Below, in pieces: positions 47,227-58,650 of a stretch of DNA of 64,000 bases (the first letter of the stretch is position 1; each line of letters starts with the position of its first letter). The notes below the pieces were generated by a model, which saw only the letters and a program-made list of their open reading frames with translations, was not told the DNA's origin and made no database searches. Origin of the DNA: Capsicum annuum. Taxonomy: Eukaryota; Streptophyta; Magnoliopsida; Solanales; Solanaceae. The translations under genes were made by a program, and so were the position numbers. Where the stretch lies: assembly GCF_002878395.1 (NCBI RefSeq), contig NC_061115.1:214974034-215038033 (forward strand). Direction: 5' to 3'.

Positions 47227-48840
47227 TGTCCGAAAGCATGACGTCATTAAGGATAAAATGAGATAAAAGTTAAAAGAATATTTTAATATGACAAAGTATT
47301 ATTCATTCTGAGATAAAAATGAAATAATAGCATACGTATAATATGTGTAGCATTGAATCGAAAATACTACTAGTTAGGAAACTTAAATATTTCTATTTGT
47401 GAAAGCGGATTTGTAATAATCACGATCTTGAATTGTCGATTATCTCATTAGAATTAATAAAGTAAAGTTTAGTCCGCCTTACTTATATTTATGTTTATTG
47501 AGGATTTTATTTTTATGCTAATAAAAATCGCTAGATACTCTAATTAGTGATATAAATCTATTTTTTTTGTAAAGTTAGCGATCATCGAAATCTCACGAAG
47601 CGAATGAATTTAATTTCATTTATCCAAAGCCTAAAGATCCCTTCGATGTTGAGATAATTGAATCTTCAACTACTCAAAATTAGAGGTGGAAAATAACAGG
47701 TTGGGCTAAATTTGAACGGTTTAAATTGTATTGAGTTAATATTGAGTTTGTTATTATTTCGTCCAAAAGTTACTTTGAGTCTTTGACTGATATGTATTAG
47801 GATAAAATGGACTAAAAACAAGTTAAAAGTCGATCAATTCTTACTTCGTTTTAATTGCTCTATTTATTCTTTTATAATTTTTAGCACTTAATAAAATTAT
47901 TATTATTATTCTTTATTATGACTATGTGCAACATATCAAATATAAAGATGACTTTTTGAAAATATGGACTAATTAACACCCCTTATTAATGAATCAGAAC
48001 CAACAATATTTTCAACAATATGAAAGATAATGAGTCCAAGGATCTTTTAAAAGAGTTTTAGTTTTTTATATTGTTAGTGTAAAAAATATTTTACACTATC
48101 AGATAAATTTGATTTGTGATTGCAGATTACCCAATTTTTTATATTAAAATTAAAAAAAAAAATTGGGTAACCTGCAATAGCAAGTCAAGTTTAGTTGATA
48201 GTATAAAATATTTTATATATTAGCTGTGCATAAAATTTAAATTCTTTTCAGAAACAGCTCCTATACCTCTACGAGATAGTGATAAAAATCTGCATACACA
48301 CTACTTTCCCAAATCTTGTAAAATTTTATTGGGTATATTGTTATTATTACTTAAGGAAAATGAATATGAAAGGAAAAGAAAAAGTACAAGAAAGTAAAAA
48401 TATCAAGGAATGTGTCAATAGATATTTTGATAAAATATCAAGAAATGTGTCAATAAATATCAAGAAAATATTTTGACAAGATCTCATAGATCAATAGATA
48501 TTAACTCAATTTTTGATAGACGATAATAGTTTATGTTGAAATGGACTGAGCTATTTATAAATGAATGGATAAATAATCAAATTTAACTTACAAATTGGGG
48601 GAGTTATGATTTCATGGGATAATTTTGTCACCTCTACTCAAAAATATATATAAAAAAAAAAAAAAACGTGTTCTTTTGGACATCGTAAGTATATTTATAT
48701 TTACAAGTACATACAATATCAGGATCTTAGCGTACGTAGAATTATTTATTGATTTAATATGGACTAATTAACACCCCTTATCGACGAACCAAGCCTAATA
48801 ATATTTTTCAACAATATGAAAGATAATTAGTCAGAGGATC
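47227..48840 (-). repeat. Right arm of the large inverted repeat (outer part)
   Basis: Reverse complement of 13122-13966. 47227-47400 and 47625-47960 match the left arm; 47400-47625 is extra. 48480-48840 matches 13130-13470, with a partly duplicated segment (TTAACACCCCTTAT...GGATCTTTT) at 47945-48056 and 48755-48843. No gene. Confidence 0.7.
48057..48240. mobile_element. Small palindromic MITE
   Basis: GTGTAAAAAATATTTTACAC, then GATTGCAGATTACCCAA, a loop of T and A runs, TTGGGTAACCTGCAATAGCA and ATAGTATAAAATATTTTATA: two halves that fold on each other. It sits between two copies of the arm segment. Confidence 0.55.
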
Positions 48841-49190
48841 TTTTGGAAACAGCTCCTCTACCTCCATAAGGTCGCGGTAAAATCTACATACACTCTATCT
48901 CCTCAAACCTTACTTGTAGGGCTTTACTTCCGAGGGTTTTATAAATAGCTCCTAAAACAAACTGAAAAACTCCTCATCAGATCTACATCCACTCTACCTC
49001 CTCAAATCTTACTTGTAGGATTTTATTTTCGAGATTTTTTTAGAAATAATTCATCGATCTACCTCGATAAAATAGTGGTAAAATTTACATATACTATATT
49101 TTCTCAGATCTTGGCAAAATTTACATATGATTTATTTTTTCAGATCTTACTTGTAGGATTTTACTGGATATGGTATTGTTGTTACGAAAA
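48243..49190 (+). repeat. Cluster of degraded TS-type SINE 3' ends
   Basis: At least four head-to-tail remnants: 48243-48350 (AGAAACAGCTCC...TTGTTATTATT), 48841-48945 (GGAAACAGCTCCTCTACCTC), 48955-49035, and 49040-49190 (ending GGTATTGTTGTT). Each keeps the TACATACACT-like and CTTACTTGTAGG signatures in decreasing quality. Confidence 0.55.
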
Positions 49191-49317
49191 ATAATTGAAT
49201 ATGAAAGAAAAAAAAATAGAAGAAAAAAAAAATTATATCTTGAATATGTCAACATTGAAGAAAGACGAGTTAATTCCTCAAAATGTCATTGAACTTATGT
49301 AAATATCCCACTAAATA

Positions 49318-49550
49318 TACTATTGCAGTATTTTTTAAATAACTGGGCTCTAATACCATTAGTAGGGGGTGCAGATAACTAACTTGTGAAATAAATCTTT
49401 GATATGTATAATGGATCTATTTTTCTTTATGCGTGGATATTTCTTAACTTTTCTATATATTTTTATTTTAAGTCTATTTGTGTTAGTTTTATCGATATTC
49501 ATATCTTGGGGGTGATAAATATCCAATTAGATTATCTTTCGTAATTTTCT
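49318..49550 (-). repeat. Inverted duplicate of the viral primer-site region
   Basis: Reverse complement of about 54775-55000, with scattered differences. It includes a primer-site copy at 49346-49358 (one mismatch). The junction to plus-oriented viral DNA is near 49550. Confidence 0.8.
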
Positions 49551-49849
49551 TCTTGTCCTGTATTTATAGCAAAATATCTAATAAAAAATGAAGAAATAAA
49601 AATTGATAATGATATATGTCCAGATCTACCAAGAAGTTTAATAAATAGTAAAAATATAGCAGAAAAAGAAATAATAATAGGAATTAGAAAAATAAAAATA
49701 GAATTTGAAGTAAAGGGAGAAATGCAAAAAGCAGACATAATATTAGGAATAAAATGACTAGAACAAGTAAAACCATATAATATAGAACATTCACAATTAA
49801 CATTAACATATAACATAGAGAAATTATTATTAAGAAAAGCCTTAACATA
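49551..49849 (+). pseudogene. C-terminal fragment of the viral ORF preceding pol
   Basis: One frame from about 49556 to the TAA at 49847-49849 with a single in-frame stop at about 49756. It ends three bases before the pol ATG. Position suggests the movement/coat coding region; the ADIILGIK segment is compatible with a movement-protein end, but I cannot assign it firmly. Everything upstream is absent from this copy. Confidence 0.55.
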
Positions 49850-49851
49850 AA

Positions 49852-51779
49852 ATGAAAATATATGTATTAATGAAGATAGTAGTAGAAGGATATTACAGTA
49901 GATATTATACGCCTATGATAGATACAGGAGCAAAAGCTAATTTATGTAGATATAATTGCTTACCAGAAAGCAAATGGGATAAATTAAAAACACCAATAAT
50001 AGTTAAAGGATTTAATAATGAAGGAAACTTAATTACTTATAAAGCTAGGAATGTAAAAATACAAGTATGGGATAAGATATTAACAATAGAAGAAATTTAT
50101 AATTATGAACTAACATTAAAAGATATACTTTTAGGAATGCCGTTTTTAGATAAATTATACCCACATATAATAACTAAAACAGATTGGTGGTTTACAACAC
50201 CATGAAAACAGAAAGTAAGGGCAAAAAGAGTTAATAATAAAATAAGAAAGAAAACTGATTAGATAAAAGAAAGTGAAAAAATTACACAAAAGTTAGAAAA
50301 TATAAAAAATACTGATGATACAATAGAACTAGTCGTATTTTCGATAAATAAAACAGAAATAACTATATTTTCAATAAATAAGATAGAAATAATTAAGAAA
50401 AAATTAGAACAATTATATAGTGAAGATCCATTAAAAGAATGGGAAAAACATAAAACTACTATAAAAATTGAATTAATAGATAAAAATAGCATAATAACCC
50501 AGAAACCATTAACATATAGTTTTGACGATTTAAAAGAATTTAAAATGCATATAGATGAATTATTAGAAAAACAATATATACAAAAAAGTAATAGTAAACA
50601 TAATAGTCCAGCATTTATAGTAAATAAACATAGTGAACAAAAAAGAGAAAAAAGCAGAATGGTTATTGACTATAGAAATTTAAATGCAAAGACTATGACA
50701 TATAATTATCCAATACCAAATAAGATATTAAAAATAAGACAAATACAGGGATATAATTATTTTAGTAAATTCGATTGTAAATCAGGATTTTACCATTTAA
50801 AGTTAGAAGAAGAATCTAAAGAATTAACCGCATTTACGGTACCACAAGGATTTTATGAATGGAACGTATTACCATTTGGATATAAAAATGCACCAGGTAG
50901 ATATCAACATTTTATGGATAGTTATTTTAAACAATTATCTAATTGTATAGTATACATAGATGATTATTATATACAAAAACTAAAGAAGAACATTTAAAAT
51001 TATTAGGCAATTTACAGATATAATAGAAAATTGGGAATAAGTCTAAGTGAAAAGAAAGCTGAAATTATAAAAAATCAGATAGAATTTTTAGGAATACGAA
51101 TAGATAAGAGTGGAGTAAAAATGCAACAACATATAGTACAAAAAAAATAAATTCGAAAGAAGAATTAGATACAAAAAAGAAATTACAATCATTTTTAGGA
51201 TTAGTAAATCAAGTAAGGGAATATATTTCAAAATTAGCAGAAACTTTAAAACCACTACAGAAAAAATTAAAAAAGGATGTAGAATATAACTATAATGAAG
51301 AAGATAAAAAACAAGTTCAGAAAATAAAATTACTTTGTAAAGAATTAGCAAAACTACAATTTTCAGATGAAAATAGAAAATTTATATATATAGTAGAAGC
51401 AGATGCTAGTGAATGTAGTTATGGAGGAGTACTTAAATACCGATATGAAGCAGAAAAATTAGAACACCATTGTAGATACTACTCAGGTACGTTCAATGAA
51501 ATAGAAATAAAATAGGAAATAAATTGGAAAGAATTATGTTCATTATATAAATGTTTATTAGCATTTGATCCATATATTGTATATAACAAGTTTATTGTAC
51601 GAACGGATAATGCACAGGTACGCTGGTGGTTAACAAAGAAAATACAAAATTCAGTTACAACAAAAGAGATTCGGAGACTAGTCTTGAATATATTAAATTT
51701 CACATTTATAATTGAAGTAATTAGTACTAACAAAAATGTTATTGCAGATTACATATCAAGACAAAGCTACACAAACTGA
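49852..51779 (+). pseudogene. Viral pol: aspartic protease, reverse transcriptase, RNase H (broken)
   Basis: Replication polyprotein of a pararetrovirus. The protease has MIDTGAKANLC at about 49906-49938 and LLGMPFLDKLYPHI near its end. Stops at about 50204 and 50261 follow. RT is open from about 50290 to 50997 and includes RMVIDYRNLNAKT, FSKFDCKSGFYHLK, FTVPQGFYEWNVLPFG and the active-site YIDD. A frameshift near 50985 and further stops break it. RNase H shows EADASECSYGGVLKY, EINWKELCSLYKC and TDNAQVRWW, with a stop at about 51512. The frame ends NVIADYISRQSY at 51779, overlapping the next ORF by 44 bp. It is not functional as it stands. Confidence 0.87.
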
Positions 51780-52971
51780 TATAATAGAAGAGGATACTCT
51801 AGAAAAAATATTCAACACCCTAACTACGCTTTCAATGAAAGTGGACAGTATGGGTAATGAAATAGAAAAGCTAAAGACTAATGAAGTTAAACTGAAGTCT
51901 ATAGCTATAAATCAGCTAGCTCAGCAGTGTGCAGAGCTATGTCAATCGGAAGACATTAAAGTTCCAGAGCTAGAAGGAGACGATGGAACACTCTATAAAA
52001 CCCATAACGTTTATCAATCTACTTCTGTAGGTACAAGCAAAGGAGTTAGGAAAAACACAAATATGAACCTAAACAAGTTATTTGACAAACCATATATATC
52101 AAATACATCAAAAGATCCTATGTTTATACCCCCACAAATTACCACATACCGAGATAGTTTAAACCAAAACAAAAAGACTTACAATTACACAGTCCGGACA
52201 TATATAGAAAATATCTACAATGTACAAACCTTTTTAAATACTAACCCCAGAGCTATAAACATCCAAGAACCAGATACAAACTATATAACCCAAAGATTGA
52301 CCAGATATAATAAGCTAATTATTTTACCTAAAACCAAACCAAGTCTAGTTAAAACTTGCTATGAATATGGACTACTCAGTACTGTATATACCTCTTACGG
52401 AAATGAGATATCCACTATATCGGAAATATATGAAGCATTTAGCATTTTTAAAAGAATAACCAAAGGTACCCTATTTTTTATAAAAGTTTACACGGCACCA
52501 GCAGAGATATTATATGATGAAGTTAAAAAACCCATACAAGTTGTAAAGATAGGAATAACACGAGACATGATTATACCACAAGATATTATTCCACAACCAG
52601 AAATACCTAGAATTGAGATACCAAAATTTTATGCGAATAAGAGAATTATCGGACTATCTAAAATTTTTCAAGAGCTAGCGAACACATACTGCAACCAAAA
52701 TCCCATATGGAGTTATTATTCAAGAAATCATGTACTAATATATTCAAATTCAAAGGAATTACGAGAAACAGATATGGAAACTATTAGGCAATGGATTCTG
52801 ACGTTACTCAAACCAGAGACAGAACCTATCACTAGAGCTATCAGAGAAAAATTTATTTCAGAAGAATTATTAACCAGATATTGCAAGACAATTGGACATA
52901 AATATCCAGATCATAAATGTTCAAAATGTAATGGAGGAGATAATAATATCCCAGAAGTTCAGCTAGAATAG
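51736..52971 (+). CDS. Viral transactivator/inclusion-body-like protein, uninterrupted 411 codons
   Basis: By position (overlapping the end of pol, before the promoter) and length this is the caulimovirid translation transactivator/viroplasmin ORF. In exogenous relatives that protein lets ribosomes translate successive ORFs on one RNA and builds inclusion bodies. Residues about 19-50 look coiled-coil (LEKIFNTLTTLSMKVDSMGN). The central block 200-270 (LIILPKTKPSLVKTCYEYGL; FSIFKRITKGTLFFIKVYTA) resembles the conserved core. The C-terminus has a Cys/His cluster (CKTIGHKYPDHKCSKC, residues about 388-403). No stop or frameshift is present, unlike pol. Whether it is expressed is unknown; the family assignment rests on synteny more than on recognised motifs. 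Confidence 0.75.
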   Translation: MLLQITYQDKATQTDIIEEDTLEKIFNTLTTLSMKVDSMGNEIEKLKTNEVKLKSIAINQLAQQCAELCQSEDIKVPELEGDDGTLYKTHNVYQSTSVGTSKGVRKNTNMNLNKLFDKPYISNTSKDPMFIPPQITTYRDSLNQNKKTYNYTVRTYIENIYNVQTFLNTNPRAINIQEPDTNYITQRLTRYNKLIILPKTKPSLVKTCYEYGLLSTVYTSYGNEISTISEIYEAFSIFKRITKGTLFFIKVYTAPAEILYDEVKKPIQVVKIGITRDMIIPQDIIPQPEIPRIEIPKFYANKRIIGLSKIFQELANTYCNQNPIWSYYSRNHVLIYSNSKELRETDMETIRQWILTLLKPETEPITRAIREKFISEELLTRYCKTIGHKYPDHKCSKCNGGDNNIPEVQLE

Positions 52972-53284
52972 AAGAAAAATCAACCAAGTAGATAAGAACG
53001 CTAGTTGGAAGATACAAGATAAGAAGCAATAATGGAGATATGGAAAAACAGCAGATACGACAACGAGAAGATATCAACGGAGTAATAATAGAAGACAAGC
53101 TATTAAATTGTGAAAGAGACATGTAAACTTTCACAATTTACTTTACGTAAAATATTGAAAACTTTTGTATAGACTAAACTTTTAGGCTTTAGGCTTTTTA
53201 ACTATTATTCTAGGCATTAATAATTTTTGTCTTATTAGGAGACTTTTTTGTAGACTAATTTTAGAAATGTGAATACTCTTGTAA

Positions 53285-53400
53285 AGATTTAGTCTATAAA
53301 TAAGATGAACCGAAGGCATTGCAAAGCAAGCCTTCATGAGTTGAAGCACAAATACTCTCTCTTGTCCACAATAAATATTTTGCTTAGTTATTAAAAAACA
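53285..53400 (+). promoter_or_regulatory. Viral promoter, stem-loop and poly(A) signal
   Basis: TATA box TATAAATA at 53295-53302. Ten bases downstream a stem-loop GAAGGC (53312-53317) / GCCTTC (53330-53335) would lie at the start of the transcript. AATAAA at 53370-53375 lies about 75 nt after the TATA box, the spacing expected when the poly(A) signal is in the terminal redundancy of a pararetroviral RNA. Confidence 0.7.
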
Positions 53401-54026
53401 GATTTATTTCAATGGAAAAATTTATGGAGGAGCAAAGCTTAGAAATATCAAACCTACCAGAACAAGTATATTTATTTATGATTATGAATAGCTAAATTCA
53501 TAATTCCCAACAATCATGGTATGATAAAATAAATTCATGTTAGTTACTTTATGGTAGAATTATTCGAAGAATAATATGTTAAGAAGTTTATTAGCAAAGT
53601 GGAAAAGGAGAAAAATCCCTAAGAACTATGTCATCCTAAAGGTGAAACCAATGAGGCAAGAAGCCGTGGTAGGGAGTAACCAGAGTAGAGGCGCTGTTTA
53701 AGGAAAAAATATCCAGATTACCATGCTAATAGTGACCGAAGAACATGTTATTTAAGAATAATCTAGTATATAGTAATCTAAGATGACCATATTTTGTTAT
53801 GTACATGATTGAAGGGAATATTTTGAAAATAGCAATTTTATGAAAATGAATAATTATTTATCTGATGTAATGGTAGATAAATTTAAAATATTTATTTTGT
53901 ATGCAATTAAGGATATACAAGTAGTAGATATAAGAAAATCATATTAGAAAAAGCATTTCGTAAATATTATATGACTAGAATAAATTACATACCATACCTA
54001 CCTAACTACTCTTACAAATACTTACC
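53401..54026 (+). other. Viral leader-like region
   Basis: A 27-codon frame begins at 53413 (MEKFMEEQSLEISNL). The rest contains short AUGs and no long frame; it probably corresponds to the pregenomic RNA leader. Confidence 0.45.
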
Positions 54027-55040
54027 ATGATAAATTACATATATCTAGAATTTTTGAAAAAAGATATGAGAAACATACAATTAATAGAAAAACAGATGAA
54101 AGTAAATTTAGACAAATACATGGAAACTAAAGATATAAAATATATAAAATTTCTTAATGAAAATATGCAAGAACTACTAAGACTAAAACAAACAACTACA
54201 AAATATTATAATAAAATATTTAGTCAATTTTAAATGATAGATGATCTTAAAGTCTTAATCTTATATATACTTAGAGATATAGAAATTATAGATATTAAGA
54301 AAATAATATTAGAAAAAGTATTAGACTATGAAATTAAAACTATAAATTGGATAGCACAGTTATACCTGAATAATTACCTAGACGGATATTATTCAGATTA
54401 AGAGATGTTAGAATATATTAGAAAAACTAGAGAAAATCAAGATAATCTAAATAAATAAATTAATTATAGAAACCGAATTAGAAAAATAATGGAGAATCTA
54501 AAAGAAAAATTAATATGGATAGAAGAAACCTTAAAAAATTTAGGAAAAAGTACATGTGATAGTTTATGTAATTTAAAAACCTCGCTACGAGAAGAACAAT
54601 ACAAGATAATAAATAACATTGAAAATCTAGAATTAGATATACATTACAGTACAATTAGGATAAATTATTATACAGAAATCTGTAACTCTGCAATTACTAC
54701 AGGATAAAATGATAGACTACGAATATTTAAAATATTGGAGACAAAATATGTATGAAATAATATTATTAGAAAAACTTACGAAAGATAATCTAATTGGATA
54801 TTTATCACACCCCAAGATATGAATATCGATAAAACTAACACTAATAGACTTAAAATAAAAATATATAGAAAAGTTAAGAAATATCCACGCACAAAGAAAA
54901 ATAGATTCATTATACATATAAAAGATCTATTTCACAAGTTAGTTATCCACACACCCCTACTAATGGTATCAGAGCCCAGTTCTTTAAAAAATACAGCAGT
55001 AACATATATGTTTGAATTTAGATTGAATTGGATTAAATGA
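54027..55040 (+). pseudogene. Run of small viral ORFs with touching stops and starts
   Basis: Frames at 54027-54233 (68 codons), 54237 onward to a stop near 54400, 54489-54707 (72 codons), 54711-54821 (36 codons) and 54819-55040 (73 codons). Stops and starts touch or overlap: TTTTAAATG at 54231 and ATGA at 54819. The proteins are lysine-, isoleucine- and glutamate-rich and helical or coiled-coil-like (RLKQTTTKYYNKI; MENLKEKLIWIEETLKNLG). They may be decayed parts of one or two original ORFs or true small ORFs. I do not recognise a family. Confidence 0.5.
54964..54976 (+). other. Viral primer binding site (tRNA-Met)
   Basis: TGGTATCAGAGCC, the 13-base complement of the plant initiator tRNA-Met 3' end used by caulimovirids to prime minus-strand synthesis. 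The viral homology ends about 60 bp further on. Confidence 0.85.
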
Positions 55041-55934
55041 ATTTTTGTTTCTTTTAGGACAATATTGTCACTGAACTATGCACTTCTTTCCATTATAAGG
55101 TAAAATTAAGAAATTGTTAAAGATATGTTTGGAGAACCACAAGGAAAGTGAAATTAGATGTAATTACATAGTCTAATTCTCAATTAGGAATAGAGGATTA
55201 GGTGTAATTACATGATGTACTTACAAAGTTACATTTTATTTCTTTTTTTAATTTTAATTTCTTTTTCTTTTAATTTTATTTTTTATTTTTATTATTTTAA
55301 TTTCTTTTTTATTTTTATTTTTTTCATTTTACATTATTTATCTTTCATCTCTTTTCTTCTCATTTTCCAACCTTTACTTCTTATGATTCAATATAATTAC
55401 TCATATTTTTTTTCTTCATTTAGCACATTATTGAATTTTATAATTTTTATTCTAGTGTTTGAATTAAAGTAATATTTCATTATTGAATAAGATGACTTAT
55501 GTGCTTTTCCTTTCTTTTGAATTATTTACTCGTTGGAATTTTATATAAGAGTATTGTGTTTTTTTCTTGAATTTTCAATTTGTGTTTTGTTTTATGTTTC
55601 AATTTATTTGTTTTAGTACTATAGACTTGTTATTTTATATTGCATGTCACTTCAAATTGTTGAGTTAATTTTCCAAATTGCCATTAAACTTGTGCAAACA
55701 TCCTACTAAAGTAACTTTTGTTAATTTCTTTTAGGAAAATATTGTCATTAAACTATGTACGTCTTTCCAAAATAAGGTGAAACTAAAAAATAGTTAAGCA
55801 CATATTTGGAAAGCCATAGAAAAATTGAAATTATATGTTATTAGACAATTTGCAGTGACATGCAATATTAAATAGCATGTCTATAATACTAAAACAAATA
55901 AACCAAAACATAAATTCAAAATCCAAGAGAAAAA

Positions 55935-56034
55935 NNNNNNNNNNNNNNNNNNNNNNNNNNNNNNNNNNNNNNNNNNNNNNNNNNNNNNNNNNNNNNNNNN
56001 NNNNNNNNNNNNNNNNNNNNNNNNNNNNNNNNNN
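55935..56034. other. Assembly gap, 100 N
   Basis: Exactly 100 N within the right arm of the foldback element, where a hairpin would hinder sequencing or assembly. Confidence 0.98.
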
Positions 56035-56578
56035 AAAAACACATAAGTCTATAATCTCATTCAATAATAAAATACTACTTTAATTCAAACACTAGAATAA
56101 AAATTATAAAAATTCAATAATGCACTAAATAAAGAAAAAAAAATATGAGTAATTATATTGAATCATAAGAAGTAAAGTTGGAAAATGAGAAGAAAAGAGA
56201 TGAAAGATAAATAATGTAAAATGAAAAAAAAAGTAAAAATAAAAAAGAAATAAAAATAATAAAAATAAAAAATAAAAGAAAAAGAAAAAGAAATTAAAAT
56301 TAAAAAAAAAATAAAATGTGAATTTGTAAGTACATCACGTAATTGCACTTAATTCTCTATTCCTAATTGAGAGTTAGATTATGTAATTACATCTAATTTC
56401 ACTTTCCTTGTGGTTCTCCAAACATATGCTTAACAATTTCTTAGTTTTACCTTATAATGAAAAGAAGTGCATAGTTCAGCGACAATATTGTCCTAAAAGA
56501 AACACAAATTACTTTAGTGGGATATTTACATATGTTCAATGACATTTTGAGGAATTAACTCGTCTTTCTTCAATGTTG

Positions 56579-58650
56579 AGATCAATGATTGCGAATCATT
56601 ACATTTCAAGTTTAGAATGATCAATGATTCGCTTATTTATGTTTGAGTCAGCTTGCACATACTCGATTAAATTTATGGAATACTTGTCACCTCTCACTAG
56701 AAATAAGTACCAATAACTCTGTTCACCAGAGTTAAATAAACCAGGTGAAAAGAAATCACCTAGTATTTATTTGTGTTGAAAATTATATTTGAGACCTCAT
56801 GATACTCCTCGCACTTCATTGAACTATTAAGCCACAGTCACAACCACACTCTTGGGTGCTATGATCTGCTCATGTATTAGTTCAACTTACTTCTCTGTTT
56901 CTAAGTAAGTGATTGTTTAGATTTTTCAGTTTGTTTTTATGTAAGTAATACTTTAGATAATCACATATAAATGATGTTCTTTGAATTTTACTCTTCCTTA
57001 GAGTTTTACAAAATTAAAAAACTACTAAAAAGTTACATTCGTTCAAATTATTTCTTAAGGGCTAATTAATAAAAATAATCTTTATTTTCTAAAAATGAAT
57101 AATTCTAAAAATGAATAAGTTCTTAAAAATGTGTCCAAACTAAAAAAACTACTTATTTAAAAACACAGAAAGTATTTTAGCCAAATTCATTTCAGTTTAT
57201 TTAGCAGTTGGATTTAAATGTATATTATTGTTTAACAATTTCCAAGTTCCAACCCTCCATTGCTACTTCAAATATATACTCCTCGTTTGGATGGTTGTTA
57301 AGTTATATAGCATTATATTGTTTTGATGAAAAATGACATTTGGCTACTGTATCATTTTTATTATTATACAATATTGCATATCAACAAAAAAATAATTAAA
57401 CTAATTATAATACTATATAAAAGTAGGATACGAGATAGAGTTATTAAAAAGTTATGATAATAAAAGATAATGTTGAATTATTTAGTAATAAGCAAAGTCA
57501 AAATGAGAAGAAAAAAAAGTAAGATAATGACGCGATTACACCAAATTTATCATGCATAAAATGAAAACTTTCGACTTTACATAATAAAAAATTTAATAAT
57601 ATAATATAACAATAAAATTTAAATAACAGTCAAAATAAAATTTAAGAATCTACTAGAAGTTCTTGAGGACCTCCTACATAGATAGAAAAAGAAGAAGACC
57701 TTCCGGAACAAGCTATCCCCAGATTAACTATTTCGAAATCGGTTATTCGATCATGTATATGAGACAACCTATTTAATCACTATGATAAAAATAGTGAAAT
57801 AAAATAATCTCGGAACTAACTAATACCTCAAACAAAATGCAAGATAAAGTTCTAGTGAATATGTATTATATCTCCTTAAAATAGTTGTTTCTGGAGAAAT
57901 CAACTTTTTTTTTCTTTTTAAAAAGAGGGACAATGACTTTTATAATGAAAATAGAAAACATAAGTTCCACAATTAACATTTTACATTGATTATATCCTCC
58001 CCACCCTCACCCCGTAGCCTCCATTCCCGCCACGCCTTACCCCTTTCCTCGCCCTACTTATTTTCATGAAAAACATTTTTCCTTTGTACCAAACACACAC
58101 TAATTATTCCTCATTCCTTGAAAAAGAGAAAAAAATCTCAATAGCTATTATATAGTTCAGAATTTGGCAGTTCAAGGAATGGCGGAGCCATCTTAGACGA
58201 AAGATGGTCCAGTGCATATCCTTCAATAAAAAATTATGTGGCATACAAGATCCTTTCATTTTTCATATCGCCTCCTTATAGAAGGGAATTGTCATTTGTC
58301 ATTTGGTGTGAGGTATAAAGTATAATAATTTCGAGATAAAATGCAGATTCATTTTATCTTGAATTTTGTTGGAGATGTTAGATAGTTCCGAAATTATTTA
58401 TCCCATAATTTATATCATAGCAATGAGATAAGTTATTTCATATACATGATGAAATAACTTATTTCAGAATAACTAATCCTGAGATAACCTATTCCCAATC
58501 AAACAACCCATGCAATGTCCTGGATCTTGATAGCCATGTGATATATTCCAATGGCTAGAAGGGGTAAGGGAAGAGCTAATAATAGGGAAAGAAAGCAGGG
58601 TTTTTAGTATCAAAATAGGTCTTTTAGTAACCAGGCCTCAAGTACTTGGC
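56579..58650. other. Intergenic, repeat-derived, no gene
   Basis: AT-rich, no assignable frame. 56690-56880 has a repeat with CACCAGAGTTAAATAAACCA and GAGACCTCATGATACTC that looks like a dispersed tRNA-derived or other Solanaceae repeat. 57280-57420 (CGTTTGGATGGTTGTTAAGT) and 58300-58500 (TTATTTCATATACATGATGAAATAACTTA palindromic core, not fully written) look like MITE remnants. Confidence 0.4.

Larger units (their letters stand above)
49318..55036 (+). mobile_element. Endogenous pararetrovirus (Caulimoviridae-like), rearranged and defective
   Basis: A 5.7-kb viral segment in the foldback element. It has a fragment of an upstream ORF, a pol gene with protease, RT and RNase H, a transactivator-like ORF overlapping the end of pol, and a TATA promoter. 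A run of small ORFs and a tRNA-Met primer site follow. The order pol-transactivator-promoter and the overlap match caulimovirids; closest in layout appear to be the solendovirus/cavemovirus-like copies known in Solanaceae genomes. No integrase is seen, as expected. The first ~230 bp are an inverted duplicate of the last ~260 bp. Most of the movement/coat coding region is missing and pol is broken, so it cannot yield virus by itself. Confidence 0.85.
49250..56578. mobile_element. Large foldback element, left arm split by pararetrovirus DNA
   Basis: Left terminus CAACATTGAAGAAAGACGAG (49250) and right terminus CTCGTCTTTCTTCAATGTTG (ending 56578) are perfect inverted repeats. The left arm runs 49250-49317 and resumes at about 55037 after the viral insert. 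It continues to about 55655, pairing with 55845-56540: GGACAATATTGTC, AGGTAAAATTAAGAAATTGT, TATTGAATTTTATAATTTTT and GCATGTCACTTCAAATTG all have reverse complements in the right arm. The arms are about 0.7 kb with a short loop near 55660-55840. An assembly gap lies in the right arm. No transposase seen. Confidence 0.8.

Noticed and set aside
49318..55036. A complete, potentially active viral genome
   Set aside because: Most of the movement/coat coding region is missing, pol has several stops and frameshifts, and the ends are rearranged.
55212..55472. An 86-codon Phe/Ile/Leu-rich frame suggesting a membrane protein
   Set aside because: It is T-rich arm sequence of the foldback element, repeated in reverse in the other arm.
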